Assembly: GCF_024347455.1 (NCBI RefSeq)
Contig: NZ_AP025483.1
Span: forward strand, 2,294,001-2,358,000
DNA from: Vibrio echinoideorum
GTDB taxonomy: Bacteria > Pseudomonadota > Gammaproteobacteria > Enterobacterales > Vibrionaceae
Length of the DNA stretch: 64,000 bases
Direction: 5' to 3'
Shown here: positions 43,400 to 53,232 of the stretch, one piece after another
Position numbering within the stretch: the first letter of the stretch is position 1
Layout: each line of letters starts with the position of its first letter
Position numbers and translations under genes: made by a program
Notes under the pieces: model-generated
What the model was told of the DNA's origin: nothing
Databases searched by the model: none
The model's input: only the letters and a program-made list of their open reading frames with translations

Positions 43400-43912
43400 A
43401 TGCCAAGAAAGTTTATCAAACGATTTATGCCTGACCATGAGCTCATCAAGCGTCAGAAAGCATTGAAAGTTTTTGGCAATGTTTTGTACAACCCCAATCT
43501 ATGGTGCCTTAATCGTCGCTCTGCGGCTGGTGCGTTCGCTGTTGGGTTATTCATGGCGTTTGTCCCTCTACCAAGTCAAATGATTATGTCCGCAGGCCTT
43601 GCTGTTGCATGTGGTGTAAATCTGCCACTGGCTGTTGCACTCGTTTGGATAAGCAACCCAGTCACCATGCCAGTGCTCTTCTACTTTGCTTATAAAGTCG
43701 GAGCTTTTGTTATGCATGTGCCACCTCAAGCATTTCATTTCGAACTGTCATGGGACTTCATCTTGGCGCAAATGAGTACGATAGGACCTCCATTCCTATT
43801 AGGTTGTCTAATTTGTGGCGTGGTTTCAGCGATGATTGGCTATTTTGGTATTCGCGGTTTATGGCGCTACTCAGTAGTAAGAAGCTGGAAGAAACGACAA
43901 GCAAGGTATTGA
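43400..43912 (+). CDS. DUF2062 membrane protein
   Basis: 170 residues of the DUF2062 family, inner membrane, function unknown. Conserved features seen are PNLWCLNRRSAAGAFAVGLF, a PLPSQM turn and SNPVTMPVLFYFAYKVG, with about three membrane helices (about 44-75, 78-105 and 130-155). Basic residues at both ends. Its ATG abuts the complement of the comEC Shine-Dalgarno, so its own ribosome binding site is weak. Followed by a terminator after about 115 bases. Confidence 0.85.
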   Translation: MPRKFIKRFMPDHELIKRQKALKVFGNVLYNPNLWCLNRRSAAGAFAVGLFMAFVPLPSQMIMSAGLAVACGVNLPLAVALVWISNPVTMPVLFYFAYKVGAFVMHVPPQAFHFELSWDFILAQMSTIGPPFLLGCLICGVVSAMIGYFGIRGLWRYSVVRSWKKRQARY

Positions 43913-44028
43913 ATCTATACTCGTCTACTCGTTATTTTAAACGGACAACAGTAAAAATCAGACGAGTCATAGGCCTGTGCAAGATTGGTATGTAACCAAA
44001 GTCGTAAAAAATGCAGTTTGAATTCAAT

Positions 44029-44058
44029 AAAAAAGGATCCCATCAGGGATCCTTTTTT
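44029..44058. terminator. Bidirectional terminator DUF2062 gene / lolE
   Basis: AAAAAAGGATCC CATC AGGGATCCTTTTTTT: stem with A and T tracts on both sides, between convergent genes. Confidence 0.88.
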
Positions 44059-44118
44059 TGTATCTATCGAAGCGCGACTTATTTTTTGTTAAAAGTTAAT
44101 ACAATTAATAACAAATCG

Positions 44119-45363
44119 CTATTTAGAGCTAAGCACCGAGGCTGGATTTAACTTCGCCGCTCGTGATGCTGGATACCATGTAGCCAGTAGACTTAAAACA
44201 ATCGCCGTACCTGAAACTACAACGACATCCATCATGTCGAGCTGTGATGGCAAGAAGTCGACAAAGTAGATGTCGCCCGATAAGAACTGATGGTCGATCA
44301 GCTTTTCAAGTCCTTTGATAATAGTCGTTAGATTGAGTGCCACTAAGACACCTATCGCACTGCCAATTAAACTTCCTAGTACGCCCGAAAATACACCCTG
44401 CCAAACAAAGATACGCTTCACAAGACCGTCCGATGCGCCCATGGTTCTTAAAATGGCGATCTCAGAGGCTCTGTCTTTTACTGCCATCATCAGCGTTGAG
44501 ACAATGTTGAAACAAGCCACGCCAATAACCAATACCATGACTAGATACATGATAGTGCGAACCAATTGAATATCACGATATAAGAAACCAAACTTCTGTT
44601 GCCAGCTGCGCAGGTAGACATAAACATCAAGCTGATTACCCACTTCACGCACAATGGAGTTCGCGTTCAAAACATCGGTGACTTTCAAAGAAACCCCAGT
44701 AACACCCTCACCTAAGTTGGCATAAACTTGGGCATCACCAAGAGGGATTAAAGCTAAGCTATGATCTATCTGACCGTTAAGCGTCAACAAACCGACCACT
44801 TTAACGCGTACACGCTTCGGTGCTTGCACCTTCACTGAACCATTAACTGTGGGAATCATCAAAGTCAGATAGTCACCGACTTTCGCGCCAAGCACATTCG
44901 CCACACCAGAACCCAGAATGATCTGTTGTTGCCCCGCTTTAAATTCACTCCAAGCTTGTTTGTCTATGAAACTAGAAAGGCTAGATACCTGCTTCTCAAG
45001 TTGAGGATCAACGCCTCTGACTTCAATCGCTTTTAACTCTTTGCCCTTTTCAGCAAGCGCAGTAATTTTAACATAAGGCGCAGCCGCGACGACTTTGTCA
45101 TTTTTCACCGATTGCTCAATCACATGCTCCCAGCGAGTAACTGGCTCATTCACTCCCTCGAATTCACCATGTGGGATAACAGAAAGCACTCGTGACTGCA
45201 GTTCACGCTCAAAGCCATTCATGGCAGATAAGCCAATGATGATCACAGCCACACCAACTGCAATACCAATCGTCGATGACAAAGAGATAAACGACACCAT
45301 CTTGTCTCGTTGTTTTGCTCGGCTAAATCGGCCGCCAATCAATAAGGATAAAGAAGAAAACAC
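44119..45363 (-). CDS. lolE: Lipoprotein-releasing system subunit LolE
   Basis: Inner-membrane subunit that binds outer-membrane lipoproteins in the LolCDE extractor. 414 residues with the FtsX/MacB layout: an N-terminal helix (about 25-45), a large periplasmic domain (about 50-270), then three membrane helices (about 275-410), ending ATWYPASRAAKLNPASVLSS. The AMNGFERELQ motif near residue 48 is typical of LolC/E. Starts directly after the lolD stop. Order lolC-lolD-lolE matches E. coli. Confidence 0.95.
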   Translation of the reverse strand: MFSSLSLLIGGRFSRAKQRDKMVSFISLSSTIGIAVGVAVIIIGLSAMNGFERELQSRVLSVIPHGEFEGVNEPVTRWEHVIEQSVKNDKVVAAAPYVKITALAEKGKELKAIEVRGVDPQLEKQVSSLSSFIDKQAWSEFKAGQQQIILGSGVANVLGAKVGDYLTLMIPTVNGSVKVQAPKRVRVKVVGLLTLNGQIDHSLALIPLGDAQVYANLGEGVTGVSLKVTDVLNANSIVREVGNQLDVYVYLRSWQQKFGFLYRDIQLVRTIMYLVMVLVIGVACFNIVSTLMMAVKDRASEIAILRTMGASDGLVKRIFVWQGVFSGVLGSLIGSAIGVLVALNLTTIIKGLEKLIDHQFLSGDIYFVDFLPSQLDMMDVVVVSGTAIVLSLLATWYPASRAAKLNPASVLSSK

Positions 45364-46056
45364 TTAGCTCTCCTCTTTTTCTACGTTGACCAACAATCCG
45401 TCTTGCATGTGCAATTGACGATCCATCTTGCCTGCAAGTTCCCCATCATGAGTGACGACCAAAAAGGCAGTGTCGTATTCACGGTTCAACTCACGCATTA
45501 AGTCATAAATAGACAGTGCCGTGTTGTGGTCAAGGTTACCGGTTGGCTCATCGGCCAGCACTAACGCCGGTTTGTTAACCAACGCGCGAGCAATCGCCAC
45601 ACGCTGCCTCTCACCACCAGAAAGCTCTGAAGGTCGGTGGTCAACACGATGACTCAATCCAACTTTATCCAACAGGCGTTGCGCTTCTTCTTTTGCTTTA
45701 GCTGGCTTTTCACCACCAATAAGCAAAGGCATCGCCACGTTTTCTAACGCTGAAAAGTCTGAAAGAAGATGATGAAATTGATAAACAAACCCAAGATGTT
45801 GGTTGCGAAGCTTCGCTTGTTTATTCGAGCTCAAAGACGCTAAATCTTGGTCGAGAAAGCTCACACTTCCCGCTGAAGCATCATCTAGAGCACCTAAGAT
45901 ATGAAGTAAGGTACTTTTACCAGAACCAGAGGTACCAATGATTGCAACCAGCTCACCTTTATCGATTTCGAAGCTGACTCCCTTGAGCACCTCTGTATCT
46001 AACGAGCCTTCACGGTACGTTTTACGGATATCATTACATTGAAGAAAATTACTCAT
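45364..46056 (-). CDS. lolD: Lipoprotein-releasing system ATP-binding protein LolD
   Basis: ABC ATPase powering lipoprotein release to LolA. 230 residues: Walker [15 protein letters not shown], LolD-type Q-loop [16 protein letters not shown], signature [15 protein letters not shown] and Walker [13 protein letters not shown]. It overlaps the end of lolC by 8 bases and abuts lolE. Confidence 0.97.
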   Translation of the reverse strand: MSNFLQCNDIRKTYREGSLDTEVLKGVSFEIDKGELVAIIGTSGSGKSTLLHILGALDDASAGSVSFLDQDLASLSSNKQAKLRNQHLGFVYQFHHLLSDFSALENVAMPLLIGGEKPAKAKEEAQRLLDKVGLSHRVDHRPSELSGGERQRVAIARALVNKPALVLADEPTGNLDHNTALSIYDLMRELNREYDTAFLVVTHDGELAGKMDRQLHMQDGLLVNVEKEES

Positions 46057-47257
46057 AACGAAGGGCCTCAGCAGGTTTCACAGACGATGCACGATAAGAA
46101 GGGAACACAGTGGCAATCAAGCTAAGTGCAATAGCCAGAACCACAACAACGGCGATTTGAATTGGGTTAATTAAAATTGGCAGTTGCCCACCAAACGAGA
46201 ACAGAGCAACGCCCATCGCTTCTAAAATAGTATTGAGATTCATGGCTAAAATAATGCCTAATACGCCACCAGATAAAGCACCAATCACGCCGCTACTTGC
46301 TCCTTGGACCATGAAGATCCCCATAACTTGACCATCGGTCATGCCTTGGGTTTTAAGAATCGCAACCTCAGATTGCTTCTCCATCACTACCATAATCAAC
46401 GCTGAGATAATATTGAAAGCAGCAACACCGATGATCAACCCAAGCATCAAACCCATCATGTTTTTTTCCATGCGAACGGCTTGAAATAGCTCACCGCGTT
46501 GGTCACGCCAGTCGCTCCATACCCAACCTTCAGGCAGAGGCTGGTTTGATAATTCTGCCACTTCAAATGGGTCATCAAAAAACAGTCGCCAACCTGAAAT
46601 CGTGTCAGACTTGTAACGCATCAAACGCCCGGCATCTTGGATATCTGTCACCATCAATTGAGCATCGATATCAGATCCCGTATTGAAGATACCCGCTACT
46701 GTGAAGTTTCGTTGGCTTGGAATACGTCCTAGAGGTGTGTATTGACTAGCACTGGTCACCATTAAACGAACTTTGTCACCCATTGATACTTTCAAGTTTC
46801 TCGCCAAAGTATGACCGAGAAACAACTGATATTGCCCTGCTTTCAGTGAAGACAATCTGCCCGCAATTAAGTGGTTTTGAAGTGGGTCGTCCGAATTAGG
46901 TTCGATGCCAATCAATAGGCCTGCAGACAGTTGAGCCGGACTTTGAATCACTGCCTCACTACGCACAATCGGTTCAACGTGACCATTAAGAGACATTTGT
47001 TCTGCAAAGCTTGGGGCTTGTTCAGAAAGAGAGGTTGTTCCTCCGTGCTCATAAACCACAGCTTGAGGAAGAACACCAAGAATTCGGTCTTTTAACTGCG
47101 CTTCGAATCCATTCATTACCGATAAAACAGTAATCAAAGACAGTACGCCAATGGTGATGCCTGCCGTCGACATGTAAGAAACAAAACGGCTAAAGCGATC
47201 ACCTGAACGGCCTTTCAAATAACGCAGGCCAACAAACATTGAAATAGGATGAAACAT
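46049..47257 (-). CDS. lolC: Lipoprotein-releasing system subunit LolC
   Basis: Inner-membrane subunit of LolCDE that recruits LolA through a periplasmic hook. 402 residues from [17 protein letters not shown], the E. coli-like start; upstream in-frame ATG (47269) and TTG (47272) codons also exist and none has a clear Shine-Dalgarno. One N-terminal helix, periplasmic domain (about 50-265) and three C-terminal helices, ending [19 protein letters not shown]. First gene of lolCDE; divergent from the PilZ-like gene. Confidence 0.94.
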   Translation of the reverse strand: MFHPISMFVGLRYLKGRSGDRFSRFVSYMSTAGITIGVLSLITVLSVMNGFEAQLKDRILGVLPQAVVYEHGGTTSLSEQAPSFAEQMSLNGHVEPIVRSEAVIQSPAQLSAGLLIGIEPNSDDPLQNHLIAGRLSSLKAGQYQLFLGHTLARNLKVSMGDKVRLMVTSASQYTPLGRIPSQRNFTVAGIFNTGSDIDAQLMVTDIQDAGRLMRYKSDTISGWRLFFDDPFEVAELSNQPLPEGWVWSDWRDQRGELFQAVRMEKNMMGLMLGLIIGVAAFNIISALIMVVMEKQSEVAILKTQGMTDGQVMGIFMVQGASSGVIGALSGGVLGIILAMNLNTILEAMGVALFSFGGQLPILINPIQIAVVVVLAIALSLIATVFPSYRASSVKPAEALRYE

Positions 47258-47484
47258 ACTTTGAACCATCAAAAAGGGATGCGGGTTAATGTAACGGGTA
47301 TTGTTGTTACTGTGTAGGGGGTAATTGAAAATATAGAGTGAATTAACTCAATTAGTTAGGCTTGAAAAACAGAACCTTGTTAAATTGCGAGATTTCAAAC
47401 AACTATTTGAGACTTTCAATTAACTGACCTTGATTACTGCGGCCACATAGCGATAATCAATAGATCACTTCAAGGAACTAACGC

Positions 47485-48054
47485 ATGACAGAACAAGAGT
47501 TTTTCACCGTTCACCACAGCCTTACCGCTAATATAGAACCAATGGAAAGTAACTTCACTTTACCCTCTCAAATTCAATTTGAATCCGAGATCCCTGCCCC
47601 GTTTGTTGTGGCAAGTGAATTTAGCCAATTGGATCTATTGGCCGACAGTGCTCGCAACGAACTGAAAAACAGCGACTTGAAGAATGTCATTAGTTTATTG
47701 GATGCACAAAACTCTAAATTAAACCTCTTGTTGAGCTTTATGTTGTCGCAACAAGATGATGAGCAATTTCGTACCCACACCTACTCATTTGGTGCGAGTC
47801 AATTTTCCTGTTTTTCAAAAACAGACATAGAGCTGGGCCGCTTAGTAAAAGCCAAGCTTTTTATCGAGCACCCTGCCGCTGCTATTTATTGCTATGCGGA
47901 AGTTTTCGCTAGCGAGCCTAAAGATTCAGGCTTCGAAATCAAATTTAAATATGCTCATCTTCGTGATACTGACCAAGATTTGTTAATCAAGGCAGCCCTT
48001 CATCAACAACAAAAGCTCTTACGTCAACGCTCTTTAGAACGAGATAACAAGTAA
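47485..48054 (+). CDS. Atypical PilZ-like protein upstream of mfd
   Basis: 189 residues, soluble. The second half (about 100-165, TYSFGASQFSCFSKTDIELG then RLVKAKLFI) has the strand pattern of a PilZ barrel, and a gene in this position in V. cholerae is one of its annotated PilZ proteins (recalled as PlzB, not checked). The usual c-di-GMP residues are not evident: no clear RxxxR at the domain start and no D/NxSxxG, so ligand binding is doubtful. The first 95 residues (ARNELKNSDLKNVISLLDAQ) look helical. It ends only 6 bases before mfd and is probably cotranscribed. Confidence 0.7.
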   Translation: MTEQEFFTVHHSLTANIEPMESNFTLPSQIQFESEIPAPFVVASEFSQLDLLADSARNELKNSDLKNVISLLDAQNSKLNLLLSFMLSQQDDEQFRTHTYSFGASQFSCFSKTDIELGRLVKAKLFIEHPAAAIYCYAEVFASEPKDSGFEIKFKYAHLRDTDQDLLIKAALHQQQKLLRQRSLERDNK

Positions 48055-48060
48055 ATAGAC

Positions 48061-51000
48061 ATGACAAAACAATCCATTTTCACACTACCTAAACTCAAAG
48101 GCGCTGGTGATAAAAAACACATCGGTAACCTAGTTGGTTCATCTCTCGCGCTTGCTATCGCTAAACTTGCGGAGCAGCATAACAGCCATACCGTACTGGC
48201 TGTAACGGACCCACAAATCGCGCTGAAACTTCAATCTGAAATTGAACAGTTTACAGCCCATGAAGTTGCATTATTCCCCGATTGGGAAACGTTGCCATAC
48301 GACAACTTCTCGCCGCACCAAGAGATCATTTCAGATAGGATCGCGCGTCTTTATGCACTGCCGACTCTAAAAGACGGCATCACAATCGTACCGATCAGTA
48401 CACTATTGCAACGTCAGTCACCTCGCGACTTTTTGTTACAGCACACTCTAATGGTGAAAATGGGCGATCTGTACTCGTTAGAAAAACTGCGCCTTCAGCT
48501 TGAAAAATCTGGCTACCGTTATGTTGATCAAGTATTTGGCCCGGGTGAATATGCTAGCCGTGGTTCTATTCTTGACCTATTCCCTATGGGTAGCAAAGAT
48601 CCCTATCGTATCGACTTTTTCGATGACGAGATCGATACAATTAGAACGTTTGATCCTGAGAATCAACGCTCTATCGAAGACATATCTGAGATTCGATTGC
48701 TGCCTGCTCATGAGTTTCCAACCTCAGAAAGCGCAATCGAAGATTTCCGTATTCGCTGGCGTCAGCAATTCGATGCGCGCCGTGAACCAGAATCTATCTA
48801 TATGCAGGTTTCTAAAGGCACTTGGCCTGCTGGTATAGAATATTGGCAGCCGCTGTTTTTCGAACATACCGAAACCTTATTCGACTATGTTGCGGATGAA
48901 GCACAAATCTTAATTCTTGGTGACGTAGAAACCGCCGTTGATTCTTTCCTTACCGACGTTGCTCACCGATACGAGCAACGGGGTGTTGACCCATTACGCC
49001 CTCTGCTAACACCAGAACAACTTTGGCTAAAGAAAGACGAACTATTCGCACACTTCAAACAGAAGCCTCAGGTCAACCTGAGCTTAGACTCGATTGAAGA
49101 GAAAGCTGGGCGTGTCAATTTACCGGTTGCGTCTCTGCCTGATCTTAGTGTTCAACATCAGAATAAAGAACCTCTCGCTAATCTAAGAAAATTCACCGAG
49201 GCCTTCGATGGCAAAGTCGTCTTTTCTGTAGAATCTGAAGGTCGTCGTGAAGCACTTAGTGAATTGCTTAGAGGCATCAAGGTAAGACCAAGTGAGGTTA
49301 AAAACCTCGACGCGGCAATTAAAGCTAAAGATAAGTTCAGCCTGATATTAGGCTCAGCTGAGCATGGCTTTATCCATGAAGCACAAAATATAGCCCTTAT
49401 TTGTGAAAGCGACCTGTTGGGCGATCGCGTTATTCAACGTCGCAAGAAAGATAAGAAAAGCGTTAACAGCGACACAGTAATCCGTCACCTAGCTGAACTT
49501 AAACCGGGTCAGCCTGTTGTTCACATTGACCACGGTATTGGTCGCTATATCGGCCTGCAAACGCTCGAAGCCGGCGGCATGAAAACCGAATACGTAACGC
49601 TTGAGTATCAAAACGATGCCAAGTTATACGTGCCTGTTGCTTCTTTAAACTTAATTGGACGCTACTCTGGTGGTGCTGAAGATTCTGCGCCGTTGCATAA
49701 GCTTGGCGGTGAAGCATGGCAGAAAGCTCGTAAACGAGCGGCTGAAAAAGTACGTGATGTTGCAGCGGAATTGCTTGATGTATACGCCAAGCGTGAGCTA
49801 AAACCTGGCTACAAATTTGTACTCGACCGCGATCAATACGCGACCTTCAAGTCTGGATTTCCATTTGAAGAAACTGACGACCAAGCCATGGCTATCAACG
49901 CGGTGATGTCTGACATGTGCCAAGCTAAAGCCATGGATCGCTTGGTATGTGGTGATGTTGGTTTTGGTAAAACAGAAGTCGCAATGCGCGCGGCGTTTGT
50001 GTGTACCGACAACAGCAAACAAGTAGCGGTGTTAGTACCAACCACCCTGCTTGCTCAGCAACACTTTGAAAACTTCCGAGACCGTTTTGCGAACCTTCCG
50101 ATTCGTGTCGAAGTTCTGTCTCGATTCAAATCCGCCAAAGAGCAGAAGTTAATTATGCAAGATGTCACCGACGGCAAGGTCGATATCTTGGTCGGTACCC
50201 ATAAGCTACTTTCTAGCGACATTAAGTTTAAAGATCTTGGCTTATTGGTTGTCGATGAGGAGCACCGATTTGGTGTTAGACAGAAAGAAAAAGTGAAAGC
50301 AATGCGCGCGGATGTCGATATCCTAACGCTAACCGCAACACCGATTCCGCGTACGTTGAACATGGCTATGAGCGGCATGCGTGATCTGTCGATCATCGCA
50401 ACACCACCAGCACGACGCTTAGCAATAAAAACCTTCGTTCGCGAAAGTGACGATGCCATGGTCAGAGAAGCGGTACTCCGTGAGATCATGCGTGGTGGTC
50501 AGGTTTACTTCCTGCATAACCAAGTTGACACCATTGAGAAAACGGCGGAATCACTGCAAAAACTGATTCCAGAGGCTCGAGTAACGGTGGCTCATGGTCA
50601 AATGCGTGAACGCGAACTAGAACGCATCATGAATGACTTCTACCACCAGCGCTTTAACTTGTTGGTATGTACCACCATCATCGAAACAGGTATCGACGTT
50701 CCTACGGCGAACACTATCTTGATGGACAGAGCCGATAACCTCGGTTTAGCACAATTGCACCAATTACGTGGTCGTGTGGGTCGTTCACACCATCAAGCTT
50801 ACGCGTACATGCTGACGCCACACCCGAAGGCAATGACTAAAGATGCGATCAAGCGTTTAGACGCGATTGCCTCTTTGGAAGATCTCGGTGCGGGCTTTAC
50901 CTTAGCAACCCATGATTTAGAAATTCGTGGCGCGGGTGAGTTGTTAGGTGATGAACAAAGTGGCCAAATCCAATCGGTTGGTTTTACCCTTTACATGGAA

Positions 51001-51522
51001 ATGCTTGAACAAGCAGTTGAGGCACTAAAAGAAGGCCGAGAGCCATCTCTTGATGACCTATTGCGTGAGCAAACTGAAATTGAAATGCGTCTGCCTGCGC
51101 TATTACCAGACGACTATATTCCAGACATCAATACTCGATTATCGACCTACAAACGTATTGCGAGCGTCAGTGACACGGATGAACTGGCAGAGCTGAAAGT
51201 TGAGCTGATCGACCGCTTTGGTAGTCTTCCTGATGCAACCAAGAACTTATTATCAGTTTCTGAGCTAAAATTAGCGGCTGCGTCAATTAAAGCGAAGAAA
51301 ATTGAAGCTCACGACAAGGGCGGATTCTTAGAATTCTACCCAGATGCTGACATAAACCCAGCCTACCTTGTTAAACTATTGCAATCTCAACCGCAAAAGT
51401 TTTCAATGGAAGGACCAACAAAGTTCAAGTTTACGATACCATTGGTCGACAGACGGAAACGAATTCAATTTGTTAGTGATTTATTGGGCGAATTCAGGCA
51501 AAACTTGCTGCCATCAGCTTAA
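48061..51522 (+). CDS. mfd: Transcription-repair coupling factor
   Basis: SF2 translocase that pushes stalled RNA polymerase off damaged templates and recruits UvrA. 1153 residues in the standard order: UvrB-like N-terminal module (about 1-340), linker, RNA polymerase-interaction domain (about 475-545, PGQPVVHIDHGIGRYIGLQ), the RecG-like motor with Walker A CGDVGFGKTEVAMR (about 629), DEEH box (about 730) and TATPIPRTLNMAMSG, then the TRG segment and C-terminal D7 domain. Full length, no breaks. Confidence 0.98.
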   Translation: MTKQSIFTLPKLKGAGDKKHIGNLVGSSLALAIAKLAEQHNSHTVLAVTDPQIALKLQSEIEQFTAHEVALFPDWETLPYDNFSPHQEIISDRIARLYALPTLKDGITIVPISTLLQRQSPRDFLLQHTLMVKMGDLYSLEKLRLQLEKSGYRYVDQVFGPGEYASRGSILDLFPMGSKDPYRIDFFDDEIDTIRTFDPENQRSIEDISEIRLLPAHEFPTSESAIEDFRIRWRQQFDARREPESIYMQVSKGTWPAGIEYWQPLFFEHTETLFDYVADEAQILILGDVETAVDSFLTDVAHRYEQRGVDPLRPLLTPEQLWLKKDELFAHFKQKPQVNLSLDSIEEKAGRVNLPVASLPDLSVQHQNKEPLANLRKFTEAFDGKVVFSVESEGRREALSELLRGIKVRPSEVKNLDAAIKAKDKFSLILGSAEHGFIHEAQNIALICESDLLGDRVIQRRKKDKKSVNSDTVIRHLAELKPGQPVVHIDHGIGRYIGLQTLEAGGMKTEYVTLEYQNDAKLYVPVASLNLIGRYSGGAEDSAPLHKLGGEAWQKARKRAAEKVRDVAAELLDVYAKRELKPGYKFVLDRDQYATFKSGFPFEETDDQAMAINAVMSDMCQAKAMDRLVCGDVGFGKTEVAMRAAFVCTDNSKQVAVLVPTTLLAQQHFENFRDRFANLPIRVEVLSRFKSAKEQKLIMQDVTDGKVDILVGTHKLLSSDIKFKDLGLLVVDEEHRFGVRQKEKVKAMRADVDILTLTATPIPRTLNMAMSGMRDLSIIATPPARRLAIKTFVRESDDAMVREAVLREIMRGGQVYFLHNQVDTIEKTAESLQKLIPEARVTVAHGQMRERELERIMNDFYHQRFNLLVCTTIIETGIDVPTANTILMDRADNLGLAQLHQLRGRVGRSHHQAYAYMLTPHPKAMTKDAIKRLDAIASLEDLGAGFTLATHDLEIRGAGELLGDEQSGQIQSVGFTLYMEMLEQAVEALKEGREPSLDDLLREQTEIEMRLPALLPDDYIPDINTRLSTYKRIASVSDTDELAELKVELIDRFGSLPDATKNLLSVSELKLAAASIKAKKIEAHDKGGFLEFYPDADINPAYLVKLLQSQPQKFSMEGPTKFKFTIPLVDRRKRIQFVSDLLGEFRQNLLPSA

Positions 51523-51551
51523 GACTCAATCCACTTGCACATATAAATTAT

Positions 51552-51571
51552 CCAGCCGATAGATCGGCTGG
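51552..51571. repeat. Perfect hairpin between mfd and csiV
   Basis: CCAGCCGATAGATCGGCTGG: a 20-base dyad (9-base arms) ending 14 bases before the csiV start. There is no T run, so it is a leader hairpin or protein site, not an intrinsic terminator. Confidence 0.7.
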
Positions 51572-51585
51572 AAGACGGAGTAAAA

Positions 51586-52368
51586 ATGAAAAGACTGATC
51601 CCACTGCTACTATTGTTCGTCTCATTGCCAAGTTTGGCGCAGAGACAATTTGATATAGAAGTGATCATTTTTAAGCGCGCAGTTGATGCAGAAAAAGTGA
51701 ATGAATCTTGGCCAAACACACAGCCTAAGATTTCACTTGAGCGCGTGGGTTCATTTCAAGACACCCAATACCGAGCAAAGAAAGGCGTCCAGATGCTTCC
51801 TTACTCGGAATACAAGCTAACGCCTCAAAAAGATAAGCTACGTAAACACGCTGGCTTTGAAGTTCTAATGCATACAGCTTGGCGTCAAGGTGATCAAGGT
51901 AAGAGCTCAGCGCCTGTCTTCCACATTCAAGCAGGTAAAGACTTCTCTAAAGATTTTAATGCCGACGGCTCAGAAAAAGGAGCCGTTACTACGACAACAA
52001 CTACAACAACAGGTGCTGATGGCTTCCAAGAAGAGACCATCGATAAACCGCTTTACGAGTTAGACGGCAAACTACAAATCTACGTGCAGCACTACCTATA
52101 CGCTGAAACCACACTGGATTTAAAAGCACCAAGCGTTCGTGAAGTCACTCTACAAGAACAACAAATTGAGCTAGATTCACCCGTAAGTGGTGCAGAAAGT
52201 AACGTTCAAGTCGGTAACTTAACTGAGATTTCTCCGACAGTTGAAGTAGAAGAATTCCTAAAGAGCTACCGTATGGACCAAAAACGTCGCATGCGTAGTA
52301 CAGAGACTCATTACCTTGATCACCCTCTGCTTGGTATGGTGATTCAAGTTCGACGCGTAGCGCAGTAA
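51586..52368 (+). CDS. csiV: Peptidoglycan-binding protein CsiV
   Basis: Periplasmic protein; in V. cholerae the homolog next to mfd is needed for LpoA/PBP1A-dependent cell-wall synthesis and rod shape. 260 residues with an 18-residue signal peptide (MKRLIPLLLLFVSLPSLA, then QRQF) and the family (DUF2803) segments RQFDIEVIIFKRA near the N terminus and HPLLGMVIQVRRV at the C terminus. A run of eight threonines (about residues 134-141) lies in the middle and is probably a flexible loop. Monocistronic, with a terminator at 52502. Confidence 0.88.
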   Translation: MKRLIPLLLLFVSLPSLAQRQFDIEVIIFKRAVDAEKVNESWPNTQPKISLERVGSFQDTQYRAKKGVQMLPYSEYKLTPQKDKLRKHAGFEVLMHTAWRQGDQGKSSAPVFHIQAGKDFSKDFNADGSEKGAVTTTTTTTTGADGFQEETIDKPLYELDGKLQIYVQHYLYAETTLDLKAPSVREVTLQEQQIELDSPVSGAESNVQVGNLTEISPTVEVEEFLKSYRMDQKRRMRSTETHYLDHPLLGMVIQVRRVAQ

Positions 52369-52400
52369 GTCGCTGTATAAGAATAAGAATTCATTCGTAA

Positions 52401-52483
52401 ACAACTCAGCTTTGATTATATAAATAGTGACTTACATGAGTACTGATCTATATAGATATTGAGCTAGATAAATACTGAGTTGT
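52401..52483. repeat. Long-range inverted repeat after csiV
   Basis: ACAACTCAG (52401-52409) and CTGAGTTGT (52475-52483) are perfect complements 65 bases apart. The AT-rich interior contains further short dyads (CTATATAG). Confidence 0.5.
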
Positions 52484-52501
52484 ATGGATTAATGATTCAA
52501 G

Positions 52502-52530
52502 ACGCCCTCCATTGTGAGGGCGTTTTATTA
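52502..52530 (+). terminator. Terminator after csiV
   Basis: ACGCCCTC CATTGT GAGGGCGT followed by TTTATT, 134 bases past the csiV stop and just before the acetyltransferase gene. Confidence 0.8.
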
Positions 52531-52558
52531 GTACTTACAATGTTAATTGGTACGTCCT

Positions 52559-53104
52559 ATGAGCCCTGATTTTCAAATCAATACCCAACACCTCAGCCTC
52601 AAGATTATTGAAGCTTCTGACGCTCCACAATTTTCTCAACTGGTTCAATCATCTCCGAGCTTGTTTCCATGGGTTGATTGGTGCCACGACGAATTTTCTA
52701 TCGTAGAAGCAGAAAGATTCATTCTTGCAACTCGTTTAAATTGGGTTAAATCTGATGCGTTTGGCTTTGGTATTTTCGAACGCAACAGCGATAAACTGGT
52801 CGGCATGGTTGCCATTAATGAGCTATACCACACCTTTAATATGGCGAGTTTAGGCTATTGGGTAGGTGACCGGTTTCAAAGAAAAGGGATCGCGAAAGAA
52901 GCGATGCAGGCCCTATTTGAGTTTTGCTTTGCTCAACTGAAATTAACGCGCTTGGAAATTGTTTGCGATACAGAAAACCGACCAAGCCAAAGACTGATAG
53001 AGAAATGTGGCGCCGAACGAGAAACGATTGCGAAGAATCGCTTTGTTTTTAACGGTAAGCCAAAAGATGGCGTGGTTTACTCAGTATTACCGCCAACAGC
53101 TTAG
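52559..53104 (+). CDS. GNAT acetyltransferase, RimL-like
   Basis: 181-residue GCN5-related N-acetyltransferase. Closest in pattern to the RimJ/RimL group: FPWVDWCHDEFSIVEAERFI, the acetyl-CoA loop YWVGDRFQRKGIAKEAMQAL (Q/R-x-x-G-x-A type) and LEIVCDTENRPSQRLIEKCG. It may acetylate a ribosomal-protein N terminus (RimL modifies L7/L12), but substrate cannot be read from sequence. I use the ATG at 52559; a TTG at 52547 is in frame. Confidence 0.82.
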   Translation: MSPDFQINTQHLSLKIIEASDAPQFSQLVQSSPSLFPWVDWCHDEFSIVEAERFILATRLNWVKSDAFGFGIFERNSDKLVGMVAINELYHTFNMASLGYWVGDRFQRKGIAKEAMQALFEFCFAQLKLTRLEIVCDTENRPSQRLIEKCGAERETIAKNRFVFNGKPKDGVVYSVLPPTA

Positions 53105-53169
53105 CCCGAATCCGCTAACAAAGATGATAAGCAGTTAAAAATTCAAATATCACTTAATCGACACGATCA

Positions 53170-53197
53170 AAAAAGAGCTCCGAAGAGCTCTTTTTTA
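53170..53197. terminator. Bidirectional terminator
   Basis: AAAAAAGAGCTC CGAA GAGCTCTTTTTT: symmetrical stem between the convergent acetyltransferase gene and ndh. Confidence 0.9.
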
Positions 53198-53232
53198 TCA
53201 TCAGCGTAACCACCTTTATAAGGCTTAACTGA

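Noticed and set aside
50055..50489. 144-codon minus-strand open frame inside mfd
   Set aside because: Lies wholly opposite the motor domain of mfd and has atypical composition.
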